Shown here: in pieces, positions 24,091-36,018 of the stretch
Numbering within the stretch: the stretch's first letter is position 1
Layout of the letters: each line of letters starts with the position of its first letter
Assembly: GCA_034440575.1 (NCBI GenBank)
Contig: JAOTOL010001657.1
Coordinates: forward strand, 1,256,001-1,320,000
Length of the DNA: 64,000 nt
Direction of reading: 5' to 3'
From: Imbricaverruca yamaguchii
Taxonomy: Eukaryota > Arthropoda > Thecostraca > Neoverrucidae
Program-made: the position numbers and the translations under genes
The notes under the pieces: generated by a model
Told to the model about the DNA's origin: nothing
Database searches by the model: none
Seen by the model: only the letters and a program-made list of their open reading frames with translations

Positions 24091-25018
24091 ACGCGACACA
24101 TCATGCAAGCTATGCTATTTCATGACAGTTGGGCATAGTTCGTTCAATAATGAGATAGGTACCCAACATTCATCAGATGAGCTCACTTTTGGCGAGCGCG
24201 CAACAAACTTCGAACGAAACGCATTCGTTTCTAAGCCGCTTTGCCTGTTTTGGACGCATTGCTTCCTGAATCAAGTTCCGTTGTCGGATATAACGCGCGC
24301 GCCTCCAATTTAAATGCACCGAACCGAGATCTGTTTCCCGCGTATTCATCCTCCTGGAATATCTTCCTCCACTTATGTCGAATTTTGACACAGTGTCACC
24401 ATGTCTCCACGGGCTGCCAGGAGAGTCCAGCCGCGGTGGGTTCGCGCGCTTTCTGCCCGCCATCGTCCACGACCCTGTGCCTGCAACCCTGGACCCACGA
24501 AGCCAATCTAATACGCCTGCTCATTCAGCCCCGGTACTGGCGCCTAGTCCCGGCAATTTGTGTGCCTTGCCCGTTGGCGTCAAGTATATTAGAGATAGAA
24601 GCAGTGCATCAGCACGCACGGAATGCGGTGACACCCGTCTCATACCTTGGTCTATAATGTTACGGTGACGTCAATCTGTGGTAGCCGATCCGGACCTATG
24701 TCTATGACCAGAGCTTACTTGTACCGCAAAGCGATATCACATGTCACGATGGGAGGATAAGCTCCACCGTGCAAGACAAAAACCGAAGCCGTCGTGATAG
24801 AGGTGCGGGATTTTTCACCCACAACACACCCACCGCTCCGCGAACCAATTTGTAACTGCTGGTAGTTGACCGCGATCGGGGCCGCGTTCTGCACGATTGC
24901 CTCACTAGGGAAGTGTCGTCAGTTTTGGGGACTGGCCGGAGGTGCTGGAGGCTCGCAGCCTCGCTGAGGAGGCTGGACAATTTCTGGCTAGTAAATTGCT
25001 GGGAGGAAGGTACGGTTT
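24091..25018. other. unique sequence, no gene supported
   Basis: Mixed composition. Frames of about 95-140 codons overlap antisense and show no domain. No RNA gene or repeat recognised. Confidence 0.45.
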
Positions 25019-25150
25019 TCATGGTTGTTCTCAACAACCATGGCTGCCACCATGGTTGTTGAGACCATGGCTGCTACCATGGTTGTTGAGACAATGGCTG
25101 CTACCACGGATGATGAGACCATGGCTGCTACCATGGTTGATAAGACCAGC
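25019..25150. repeat. 27-bp minisatellite with CCATGG palindromes
   Basis: Four to five units built from ACCATGGCTGCT and ACCATGGTTGTTGAG. At the left edge CATGGTTGTT, CTC, AACAACCATG form a perfect 10-bp hairpin, so the first unit is inverted relative to the rest. In one plus frame it reads ETMAATMVV repeats. Confidence 0.85.
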
Positions 25151-28100
25151 AGCAAGGCCGTTCTTACATCCTTGCTGAAACCAAGGCTTTGTTATGCTTT
25201 TGGGAGCGCACTTCCCTCCACACATTGTTGGCTGTGCCTCCCAATACTGCCAACTTTTGGAATGTGACCCTGTGTGGTATACTGGCGGCGGCTGGGAGCG
25301 GCTGAGATGATTTACATCAGGGACATCAAGCCACGAAACAAGACATACACACACACCTGCCTCTGTATGATACAGCTTTAGCCACGAAGTGGTGTATATA
25401 AAGTGAGTTTAGATATGGTATGGTATCCTATCCGTTTCGGAATGCTAGCCCATGAAGTGCCTACATTTAAAAAAAATTAAATGTGTGACAAACTTTTGCA
25501 AGTGTATTTGCATGGTGCAATCTATGTGACCTATGTGGTTCGCTTAATTCATTCTTGAAGATGACCAATGTTGATTGAAACGTCGAAAATATTAGCATTA
25601 TGTCGCGAATCACGCAATATATTGATTTATTAGTAACTTTATTGCATTATTTGTTCTCGTATTCACGATTGCATTTTCCCGGTAAATTTCTAGGTACTAT
25701 ATCTAACGGACAACGAAAAGTTATCCGTAACTATGCATATATATATTTTACATATATATATACATATAGTGCGTAGTGATATATAGCATAAATTGTGATA
25801 GATTCACACTAAGTGCACTCAATCGCGTAACTGCATTGGAAAATATTTAGCAAGTAAACATATTCGGCGAATATTTAGTCATGCTTGATGGCGAACTGGT
25901 ATGGTTATCGATGATATGCAATTGTATTAAATAAACACCAACAAGAAGAGTTATACATTCCCTGAAGTTCAAAATACCTAGACAGCATCTATTTAAGCTG
26001 ACTAAAAAACTCGCGGCAACTTACGGGCGTAAGCAAATATGCTTCATGTTCACTCAAACTAATAATGGTTACCAATTACTTGACCAAAAGCTCCTGACTC
26101 AGACAGTACCTAAAATATAGTTCACAATGTTGCGGACAGTCATGCAGTCCCCACGCCATGTGAATGCACCGATTATTGCTTCGTTTACTCAAACTAATAA
26201 TGGTTAATGGTTAAATGATAATGTGCCTGGTTAACAATTGTTTGCGATATGCTACTCTCCAACGTTACGGCGTATCAAGATTCATTAAATGATGCCTTTC
26301 TGGCAAAGTTACTGGCATGCGAAAATTGCGCGAATGTCTACAATATACATCGACAAAAAACGCCTTTGGCTTCGCTCTATTACATATTTATGAGCATGCA
26401 TATCAGCATCTTCTGCAAAAGAAGTGTCGGGCCGTGTTTTGTTTTCGTGACGTGCTAATTGCTCCGCGGTATCGATTTAAGCAACAGTCTGGACGCCGGT
26501 GTTCTCCTTTGCAATTCACCACGGCTTTCCCACTTCCCAGTTAGTGTTTGCATGGTAATGCTTCGTGTCGCAATCATCTGGGCGACGAAGACATGACTGG
26601 CATAGCCAAATCATGTTCCACAAGACGCATGAGAATATGCATTGTGGGCCATTGATAATGCTTTAAAATTTTCAGACATCTTCCGCATACTGTTGTCTAG
26701 AAGAATGTACTCGCAGGATAAATCCATATGGACCGTTATCATGCTGTTCCATGGATGTTAATATGAATCCATATCCCTACTCACATGCTGTCCCATGAAT
26801 GTTAACGGTTAACAGCAAAATGTTAAATGTTAAATGTTAAATGTTAACGGCACAACAAGCTAGAAATTGCACGCTGCGTACACACAATTTCTACACACAT
26901 TTTCCTGTCGGAACCTCCAAATTTCATTCGCTTGAATGAACAAAGCAGCCCGTTGAGTGTCACCAAATTCACTCAGACAGAGTAGGTATATCCAGCACCA
27001 ATAGCCTCGGCCGGAGTTATCAGGTATTGCGCACGAGATCCACAGACTTCCTGCAGGGAGCTTTCGCAGTGTCACAGGAGATTCCGGGATAACCGCCGAC
27101 CTGCCATGTGCATAGCTTCACAGGCCACCTGAGAGCTCTCGGAATGCCACCGAGGATTATATATGATATACATTATATCATATATTATATGTAATATATA
27201 ATATAATATAAATAACCTGCCGACGTAACGTACAGCTCATTGCGATAGGATGAATCAGTTTGACTTATGGTCGCAGCGAGCGCAGCCCGCCTGCGGTATG
27301 CTGTCGTAATCTGATTGTAGGCGTAATAGGAGGATCAGACACGTGAACTCCGCCCTCCATTGTGGACACCGTGGACAAAAGAAGCCACCGCTGCCTCGCC
27401 AGATCAGCGGCTGTCCCAGCCGCCCGTCTCAGAAGCCGAGAAGGTGTGAGCGATGTTGTCGGTGTGTCAAACATCGTCAGCTTCCGGTTGGTTTCAGTCT
27501 GGGCTCGGATGCTGGTGCAATGCGTCTGAGGGATGTGGCAAGAACCAAACCGGGTGATGTGTGTGATGGGTGTGCATGGGCAAATTGTATACCCCCACAA
27601 ACTCAGGAAGCAGGGAAACTGGAACAGGACATTTTGAGCAGCGGTGGCGGAACCTGCGGGGCGGGGGCGCAGCCTCCCCCATACTTAGCGATGCTTTACC
27701 TTAACGCTTGATTGTGTGGCCTGCATTGTCACAAGTCATTCCAAATTCGCATGTTTTGGCATCGATATTCTATATGCTGTCTTTCCCTACATCCCAGGAG
27801 TGAAGCACTGTAGTAGGTCAGTTTGTTTCCTTGAAACAGGGAAACAAGACCGCGATATTATACTGTCCCAGTAATGATTAAGCACAGTGTAGTTTTCCGC
27901 CTCTATTCCCAGAATATCCAAGAGGTTTAAGATAAAAACCGAGGAAAGTTTTGAAACTAGCAGAAGTTAGTCGCATGCATATGAAGCTGGAATTTGCTGT
28001 CTGTAGAAAGAGTTATGGTCTAAGAGTTATAGAATAAGAGCCATCAGTTATAGTCTCATTGAAATGTTCTGCTTTCGAACCGTAAGTAAGGGGATGTAAA

Positions 28101-28380
28101 GATGCAGCGATATGACGACCAGGAAGACAGATATCTACTTCTCGGTAACTGTCAGCATCATCTACAATAAGTATAAAGACTGCACCTACACGGTAGTGTG
28201 TCCCTGCCTTTAGAGCAGGTAAGGGCGCGATTTGTCTCGTCATTTTTTTGCGTCGGAAAATGCAAATGCTGCTCTCGCAAAGGTGTTGCACCGGTTTCCG
28301 TTACGTCATATTGTATACTCCCGTCGGCGCCATGACGGGATGAGCTCAAATGTCTATACATGCAGAACTAGTGAGATAGT
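25151..28380. other. AT-rich unique sequence, no gene supported
   Basis: The most AT-rich part of the left half. Minor structures: TA-rich patches near 25738-25790 and 27162-27210; an exact 20-mer repeated at 26052-26071 and 26187-26206; four TGTTAAA-type hexamer repeats at 26818-26846. At 27640-27690 a G-run/C-run motif resembles one at about 47728-47775. No coding sequence recognised. Confidence 0.5.
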
Positions 28381-28575
28381 TCTCCGATGTCCGACCGACA
28401 GCTTCCGACATTCAGATGCCTGACACACAGCCTCTCAATGGCTCGGATGCCTGACACACATCCTCTCAGTAGCTAAGATGCATGATCTACCCGATTCCGA
28501 TTGTCAGATATCCGACACACAGCCTCTTCAGTAGCTCAGATGTCCAGCTAACAGCTCCCGACTGTCAGTCCGGCG
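28381..28575. repeat. degenerate ~50-bp repeat
   Basis: Three to four diverged copies containing CCTGACACACAGCCTCTCA, GTAGCTCAGATG and CCGATTGTCAG. Considerably decayed. Confidence 0.6.
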
Positions 28576-28604
28576 GGTGAGCACCAGGACTTGTCTACTC
28601 ACCA

Positions 28605-28690
28605 TGTCGCAGGTGTGTCGCAGGTGTGTCGTAGGTGTGTCGCAGGTGTGTCGCAGGTGTGTCTCAGGTGTGTCGCAGGTGTATCGCAGA
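28605..28690. repeat. 11-bp minisatellite (GTCGCAGGTGT)n
   Basis: Eight near-perfect copies of GTCGCAGGTGT, with T or A substitutions in the CG. Confidence 0.93.
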
Positions 28691-28754
28691 TGAGATGCGC
28701 GGCGGATGCCGGCAGCAGTCCGGCAGCCGTGCTGAGGATGTCGGTACGCCCGCT

Positions 28755-28966
28755 GACTGGTCTCCGGCTGATCTTCGGCCGATCTCCGACCGAGCTTCGG
28801 CTGGTCTCCGGTTGGTCTCCGGCTGATCTCCGGCTGGTCTCACGCCGATCTCCGGCTGGTCTCCGGCTGGTCTCCGGCTGATCTCCGGCTGGTCTCCGGC
28901 TGGTCTCCGGCCGATCTCCGGCTGGTCTCCGGCTGGTCTCCGGCTGGTCTCCGGCTGGTCTTCGGG
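28755..28966. repeat. 11-bp minisatellite (CTCCGGCTGGT)n
   Basis: About 19 copies of CTCCGGCTGGT with GAT, CACG and GCCGAT variants. The unit length equals that of the unrelated array 65 bp to its left. Open frames through it are artefacts. Confidence 0.93.
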
Positions 28967-29340
28967 CCGGTGGTGCGGCACGGCGGACGGCGTGGCGCGC
29001 TCTGGCGGCGGACTCTCGGCGCGCGCCACGCCGCGCCCAGAGGCCGGCCCGGCCCGGCGCCGGCCGCCGGCGTACCGCGCGGAGGCGGCGGCGCACACAC
29101 CTGGCCGCGGACCTACCGGGCGGTCGGGCTGTCTCGCCGCACACCACACGGCGTGGGTGTGCGCCAGAGCTGGGATCAAGACCCACCCGGCGGTCGGGCT
29201 GTCTCGCCACCAGCGCACGGCCTGGGTGTGCGCCATACCTGGGATTGAAACTTGCAGCGGGAGACGAGGTCACACCTGACCCGAGTCCCCGCCACACGCG
29301 GGAGGTTGCGGATGGTCTGGGCACGAGTGGCGCGGAGCCG
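28967..29340. other. GC-rich stretch with a ~70-bp tandem duplication
   Basis: About 29112-29251 holds two copies of a ~70-bp segment that includes GGGCGGTCGGGCTGTCTCGCC and GGGTGTGCGCCA. Otherwise CpG-rich with no supported gene. Confidence 0.6.
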
Positions 29341-29755
29341 GACCGAACCCCCAGCCACAGATGTCGGAGTAGCCACCCCAGCCACAGATGTCGGAGTAGC
29401 CACCACAGCCACAGATGTCGGAGTAGCCACCCCAGCCACATATGTCGGAGTAGCCACCACAGCCACATATGTCGGAGTAACCACCCCAGCCACATATGTC
29501 GGAGTAGCCACCCCAGCCACAGATGTCGGAGTAGCCACCCCAGCCACAGATGTCGCAGTAGCCACCCCAGTCACAGATGTCGGAGTAGCCACCCAGGCCA
29601 CAGATGTCGGAGTAGCCACCCCAGCCACAAATGTCGGAGTAGCCACCCCAGCCACAGATGTCGGAGTAGCCACCCCAGCCACAGATGTCGGAGTAGCCGC
29701 CCCAGCCACAAATGTCGGAGTGGCCACCCCAGCCACAGATGTCGGAGCAGCCTCA
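29341..29755. repeat. 27-bp minisatellite
   Basis: About 15 copies built from CCACAGATGTCGGAGTAGCC and ACCCCAG. Nine codons per unit with no stops give long frames on both strands, including a 337-codon minus frame (29176-30189) and a 299-codon plus frame. The plus-frame peptide would be repeats of ATDVGVATP. Equal openness on both strands argues against coding. Confidence 0.92.
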
Positions 29756-30180
29756 CGACGGCCGGGCGACGCGGGCCGCTTTCGCGAGCTGGCGGAAGCG
29801 CGGCCCGACATGACCGAATTGTTGCAGAGTCCGTGCCGGCGCCGGTGGCCACGAGGTCGTGTAACGCGCGCTCGCCACGAGGTCGTGTAACGGTCGCCGA
29901 GACGGCACCGACTCGCAACAGGAACAAACACGGGTCGCGGCGCTGGGCTGGTCAGTCGACTGCGGCGACGTCGGCGCCCGACGACCCGATCTCGGCGACA
30001 CGTGACGCCACCAGCAGCGAGAGGAGAAGCATCGGTGTGGATCTGGCAGCTCATCGGTGTGGATCTGGCAGCTGTTCCGGTGTGCGGACGCTCGCCGGAT
30101 GTTGTGATGGACGGGCCTTCCAGCGAGCGTGCGACCGCGTGTAGTCGTAGCGCGCACCGCGCTCCGTTCGTGTGGTTGGA
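29756..30180. other. GC-rich unique sequence, no gene supported
   Basis: Contains short local duplications (CACGAGGTCGTGTAACG at about 29849-29891; GTGTGGATCTGGCAGCT at about 30035-30071). No gene recognised. Confidence 0.5.
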
Positions 30181-31262
30181 CCGCACCACGTCACACTCTG
30201 ACCGTGTGGTCGGACCACGTCACGTCACACTCTGACCGTGAGGTCGGACCACGTCACGTCACACTCTGACTGTGAGGTCGGACCACGTCACGTCACACCC
30301 TGACCGTGTGGTCGGACCACGTCACACTCTGACCGTGTGGTCGGACCACGTCACGCCCTGACCGTGTGGTCGGACCACGTCACACCCTGACCGTGTGGTC
30401 GGACCACGTCACACTCTGACCGTGTGGTCGGACTACGGTTACACTCTGACCGTGTGGTCGGACCACGTCACACCCTGACCGTGTGGTCGGACCACGTCAC
30501 ACTCGGACCGTGTGGTCGGACCATGGTTACACCCTGACCGTGTGGTCGGACCATGGTTACACTCTGACCGTGTGGTCGGACTACGGTTACATTCTGACCG
30601 TGTGGTCGGACCACGTCACACCCTGACCGTGTGGTCGGACCACGTCACACTCGGACCGTGTGGTCGGACCGTGTGGTCGACCACGTCACACTCTGACCGT
30701 GTGGTCGGACCACGTCACACCTGACCGTGTGGTCGGACGTCTACACTCTGACCGTGTGGTCGGACCACGTCACACCCTGACCGTGTGGTCGGACCATGGT
30801 CACACTCTGACCGTGTGGTCGGACCACGTCACACCCTGACCGTGTGGTCGGACCACGTCACACTCTGACCGTGTGGTCGGACCATGGTTACACCTTGACC
30901 GTGTGGTCGGACCACGTCACACCCATGACCGTGTGGTCTAACCACGTCACGTCACACTCTGACCGTGTGGTCGGACCACGGTTACACCCTGACCGTGTGG
31001 TCGGACCACGTCACACCCTGACCGTGTGGTCGGACCACGTCACACTCTGACCGTGTGGTCGGACCACGGTTACACCATGACCGTGTGGTCGGACCACGTC
31101 ACGTCACACCCTGACCGTGTGGTCGGACCACGGTTACACCCTGACCGTGTGGTCGGACCACGTCACACCATGACCGTGTGGTCTAACCACGTCACGTCAC
31201 ACTCTGACCGTGTGGTCGGACCACGTCACACTCTGACCGTGTGATCGGACCACGTCACACCC
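30181..31262. repeat. 29-30-bp minisatellite carrying CCACGTCA
   Basis: About 36 units built from GACCGTGTGGTCGGACCACG and TCACACTCT or TCACACCCT. GTGGTCGGACCAC is a perfect dyad within the unit. I count 26 CCACGTCAC sites. Their reverse complement, TGACGTGG, is the published ATF6/XBP1 unfolded-protein-response element. Units lacking it instead carry CCATGGTTAC or CCACGGTTAC variants, interspersed along the array. Confidence 0.95.
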
Positions 31263-32460
31263 CGACCACACTTCCCAGCCCGACGCTGCGCCCCCCCCCG
31301 TGGCGGAGCGACAGCGAATAGGCGGATGTTGTGCACGCCGTAGCCGGGCGTGCACCAGTGCTGATCAACATTCCGCTGATCTTTATCGAACCACCGAGCG
31401 AGTGCCATTTGGTGTTTGCTGTCTTCGGTCTGTGGACGATGCCGGATTTCCGTCCTGCAGATCTGTTTGCGCAAGCGGTGGAAACGCGTGACGTGTGCGC
31501 AGTTTTCACTGGTGAGGCGTGCGCACACTTAGATAGTCCACGCACATATTTGAAGTACAGTCCGGGCGATGCTTGATTCGGGCGAACAGTGCCGTGCAAA
31601 TGTGAAGCGTTTTTAGTTGACCGACATAGGATATTCGAGCCAGTGCTCAAATCCTCCGCCAGCTGACTCTCAGTGAGGAAATTAGAACTAGAAATGCTGC
31701 ATTACACCGGAAATCGCTGTTGACAATTTCCCACCAACGTGAATGCCATCGCGAGCCTCTTCCTTTGAACAAATAATTAGAGCACTTCATGAAGAATATT
31801 CGGATTACAATGGATAAAAACAACAAGCAAACAAACGGTTCCACAAATGTGACGAGAGGGCTTGGCTGGACCGGGCCACTCGGGAAAACTTTTACCACTT
31901 TAACCCGGGAATATACTAGCACGGCCTTCATCACAGCTCGCAAGTATCTAGGCAGGTGCAAATATATTTGTCGGCGACAAATAATGGTGGAATTTCGCTC
32001 TGCCTTTGACTGATCTTCGTAGCACAATGTAGCCTTTGTACTGTTGGTTGTGGAATAATTTACATATCCGCCCTGCCACTCCCTAAAGTAGCCCGACGGA
32101 CAGCTGGATGTTCAAGCCTTTGGATGCCTAAATCCCATAGGCTAGGACGACTACCAGAGGAATTGTTTTCATGGTGCGATTTCAGCTACTCGAGATAATG
32201 CGTTACTTCCCCTAAGCACGATGCTCTCTTTCAATCCGTCCCTTCCCTCAGCAAGCTGGTATTGCTACGCCGTCCCGCAGCGGCCATTTTCCACACTTGA
32301 TGGCTCTCCGGCCGTAGAGCTGTTTCAGTGCTCCACACTGCTGAACTATTTCCGTGCTAAAAATCTGTCGCGCGTTCGTGCAAACAGCGACCGCCACGTG
32401 TCACCTCACCCAATGTCAGACGATGTCAGCGCGCCGCAGCTTCGGGAAGGCAAAATGCGG
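31263..32460. other. unique sequence, no gene supported
   Basis: Single-copy spacer between the two largest GC-rich arrays. Frames of up to 131 codons show no recognisable domain. Confidence 0.45.
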
Positions 32461-34147
32461 CGTCTCCTGTACTGGTGTGGTACACACCCGGCCAAGGGTG
32501 GGACGTGTGTTTCCTGTACTGGTGTGGTACACACGTGACGCACACTGAACGATGGGACGTGCGTCTCCTGTACTGGTGTGGTACTGGTGTGGTACACACC
32601 CGTCCAGGGTTAGGACGTGTGTCTCCTGTACTGGTGTGGTACACACCCGTCCAGGGTTGGGACGTGTGTCTCCTGTACTGGTGTGGTACACACCCGTCCA
32701 GGGTTGGGACGTGTGTCTCCTGTACTGGTGTGGTACACACCCGTCCAGGGTTGGGACGTGTGTCTCCTGTACTGGTGTGGTACACACCCGTCCAGGGTTG
32801 GGACGTGTGTCTCCTGTACTGGTGTGGTACACACCCGTCCAGGGTTGGGACGTGTGTCTCCTGTACTGGTGTGGTACACACCCGTCCAGGGTTGGGACGT
32901 GTGTCTCCTGTACTGGTGTGGTACACACCCGTCCAGGGTTGGGACGTGTGTCTCCTGTACTGGTGTGGTACACACCCGTCCAGGGTTGGGACGTGTGTCT
33001 CCTGTACTGGTGTGGTACACACCCGTCCAGGGTTGGGACGTGTGTCTCCTGTACTGGTGTGGTACACACCCGTCCAGGGTTGAGGACGTGTGTCTCCTGT
33101 ACTGGTGTGGTACACACCCGTCCAGGGTTGGGACGTGTGTCTCCTGTACTGGTGTGGTACACACCCCCGCCCAGGGTTGGGACGTGTGTCTCCTGTACTG
33201 GTGTGGTACACACCCGTCCAGGGTTGGGACGTGTGTCTCCTGTACTGGTGTGGTACACACCCGTCCAGGGTTGGGACGTGTGTCTCCTGTACTGGTGTGG
33301 TACACACCCGTCCAGGGTTGGGACGTGTGTCTCCTGTACTGGTGTGGTACACACCCGTCCAGGGTTGGGACGTGTGTCTCCTGTACTGGTGTGGTACACA
33401 CCCGTCCAGGGTTGGGACGTGTGTCTCCTGTACTGGTGTGGTACACACCCGTCCAGTTGGGACGTGTGTCTCCTGTACTGGTGTGGTACACACCCGTCCA
33501 GGTTGGGACGTGTGTCTCCTGTATGGTGGTGGTACACACCCGCCAGGGTTGGGACGTGTGTTTCCTGTACTGGTGTGGTACACACCCACCCAGGGTTGGG
33601 ACGTGTGTCTCCTGTACTGGTGTGGTACACACCCGTCCAGGGTTGGGACGTGTGTCTCCTGTACTGGTGTGGTACACACCACCCGTCCAGGGTTGGGACG
33701 TGTGTCTCCTGTACTGGTGTGGTACACACCCGTCCAGGGTTGGGACGTGTGTCTCCTGTACTGGTGTGGTACACACCCGCCCAGGGTTGGGACGTGTGTC
33801 TCCTGTACTGGTGTGGTACACACCCGGCCAGGGTTGGGACGTGTGTCTCCTGTACTGGTGTGGTACACACCCGCCCAGGGTTGGGACGTGTGTCTCCTGT
33901 ACTGGTGTGGTACACACCCGGCCAGGGTTGGGACGTGTGTCTCCTGTACTGGTGTGGTACACACCCACCCAGGGTTGGGACGTGTGTCTCCTGTACTGGT
34001 GTGGTACACACCCGTCCAGGGTTGGGACGTGTGTCTCCTGTACTGGTGTGGTACACACCCGCCCAGGGTTGGGACGTGTGTCTCCTGTACTGGTGTGGTA
34101 CACACCCGCCCAGGGTTGGGACGTGTGTCTCCTGTACTGGTGTGGCA
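32461..34147. repeat. 47-bp minisatellite, open in nearly all frames
   Basis: About 36 near-identical units made of CTCCTGTACTGGTGTGGTAC, ACACCCGTCCAGGG and TTGGGACGTGTGT. Variants at one site (CGTCC, CGCCC, CGGCC, CACCC) cluster toward the right end, and the left two-thirds is more uniform. Single-base insertions and deletions at 32617, 33083, 33150 and 33456-33545 shift the register. Because 47 is not a multiple of three and the unit has no stop on either strand, five frames exceed 500 codons. I read no gene here. Confidence 0.95.
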
Positions 34148-34159
34148 CAACGCTCAAAT

Positions 34160-34430
34160 GACAGCTGCGCGGTGTGTTTCTGTGATACACTCGCATGAAA
34201 TTGCGTTGTGTGTTCCTGTGGTACATTCACATGACATTAACTGACAGTTGCGCTGTGTGCTCCTATGGTACATTCGCATGGCATTGTGATGTGTGTTCCT
34301 GTGGTACACCCGCATGCCATTGTGATGTATGTTCCTGTGATATACCAGCATGACATTGCGTTGTGTGTTCCTGTGGTGCTCTCGCATGTCACTGACTGAC
34401 AGTGAAATTGCGCTGTGTGTTCCTCTGCAC
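34160..34430. repeat. diverged repeat related to the 47-bp array
   Basis: Six to seven ~36-40-bp units with GTGTGTTCCTGTGGTACA and TTCGCATGACATTG. The first part resembles the 47-bp unit with an internal deletion, so this may be an older relic on the array's right flank. Confidence 0.75.
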
Positions 34431-35164
34431 CGTGGAGAAACGAGCCGTTGCAGAGGGAAAAATCACATTGAACCGGTGAAGATAAACTGTATGATCGCGG
34501 GCCTAATAGCAAATGGCACCTTTGGATGACTGATTTATTTCACCGTTTTGCTGGGAGTGCTGACATTAGCATACATACATAGCATACATTTACAGCTGAG
34601 ATTGCCCATCCTGGCTGGCGACTATTTATAGGACCTGTTTCGAGCTTGGCCTAGGCGGACCAACCGGAACATATTTTCAGATCAGCATCAGTGGACAATA
34701 CCATGGGGGGATCGCTTGCTTAGCCGCAAGCTTCCAATACGCAGCGTGCAGCTCTGAAAAGCTACCTCGTGACCAGTATCGGTGTTCACCCTGCTCAACA
34801 GGATTTGTCACTGGAACTGTGATTTTACCGCCTTATTTAAAGTCCATATATATGAGATATGCTCGCGTAAATTGCATGGCTTGTTGGAGATTGTTGGGCA
34901 TTTTCATATTTAGTAAAATATTACTTGTATTTTCATATTTGCAAACATTAGCTCACGTGAGTTCAACATGGCAGCATATCCTCCACATTGTCATCGCAGA
35001 AATAAGTCATATACAAAGGAGCAGGTGGCCTGGGCCATTCAGGGGTGCTTTTTTGCTGTGCGGAGAAACTTTCGCACACATCTCAAGATATCACCACAAA
35101 GAATACCATGCTGAAATGTCTTTAAACGAACGGCGAGCGGTTCTAAGTTGACCTCGGGTCAGGT
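34431..35164. other. unique sequence, no gene supported
   Basis: AT-leaning. A frame beginning MAAYPPHCHRRNKSYTKEQV at about 34969 could be the eroded N-terminal part of the transposase-like remnant that follows. It breaks by stops within about 50 codons. Confidence 0.35.
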
Positions 35165-35494
35165 GTGGTCCAGGCGTTACTCTGGTGCGTGACCCCCAGT
35201 CCTCCTGACCTGGTGCAAAGAGTGAAAGAAATTCCTCATAACTTACGAGAAGCAGAAAAGGTCCTCAACCTCCCCACTGTGGCTGAAGCATTTCGTATAC
35301 CGGTGGCAGCTGCCTGGGGAATTGTAAGAAAAGAGCTGAGGTGGTATACGTACAAACTGCGTGCCGCCTTATCCCTCAGTCAACTGCTGTCTTTGAAAAG
35401 TTTTAATGCAGGTAAACTAGCAAAACAAACTGCGTGTGAACATGCTGGAGATATTTTGAGGAAGTTTGGCGTTTGTGATCATCGCAGCCACTGA
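35165..35494 (+). pseudogene. possible helix-turn-helix fragment of a Tc1/mariner-like transposase
   Basis: A 109-codon frame. Residues about 38-73 read TVAEAFRIPVAAAWGIVRKE, then LRWYTYKLRAALSLSQLL. This follows the spacing of the paired helix-turn-helix of mariner/IS630-type transposases, where a recognition helix is followed by a Lys-Glu-Leu and a Tyr-Lys-Leu motif. No catalytic DDE/D domain follows: the frame ends at 35494 and the next 100 bp read only as short pieces. Assignment rests on remembered family patterns and is weak. Confidence 0.3.
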
Positions 35495-36018
35495 GCATGA
35501 GAAGCATCACAACTTTGATTTGGAACAACATGTTCCATTAGAGCCAACTATGTCTGAAAGTTTGAACGCGATCGAGTCGTACTTAGTGCTTAAATTAAGA
35601 ACTTTAATAAAGACAGTTGCACTTTAAGTTGCAAAACCCCCATATCGTTCGATATCCGCTTTAATTTCCTCGCAGATTATTCACTTCGAAAATTACTCAC
35701 ACCTTCGATTCATGCTACCAACATAACCTAACCCATCTTAATATAAACATCCAATCTTCATCTCTAACCATAGCTGAATTCCCAATTTGAGTATTAAGCG
35801 CTTCATTGGTGCTGGGCGTGCAGGTAGAACTTAGAACTGGGCGGAATGACGTCCGTCCGCTCAAATCACCTTGGACCCACAGATAGGGATACCGGACGAA
35901 TGGACCGGCCTCAAGCTGTGAGCCGACGCCGCCCCCCCCCCCCCCAGCCACCGGAGGCGTCGGCGGCAGTCCCGACGACGCAGCGGTCGGCGTCGGTGAA
36001 GCTGTCGATGGCCACACC
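35495..36018. other. unique sequence with a poly-C run
   Basis: Contains a run of about 12 C at 35933-35945. No gene recognised. Confidence 0.5.

Noticed and set aside
25395..25403. TATATAAAG as a promoter (also TATAAATAG at 44914 and TATAAAAGG at 47152)
   Set aside because: No initiator at about 31 bp, no upstream elements, and AT-rich surroundings make such matches common.
29176..30189. 337-codon minus frame and 299-codon plus frame with 9-residue repeats
   Set aside because: A 27-bp stop-free unit gives both at once; flanks show no signal peptide, domain or splice context.
32416..34244. Open frames of 384-604 codons on both strands
   Set aside because: They are a 47-bp repeat without stops in any frame; near-equal openness in five frames means no coding selection.
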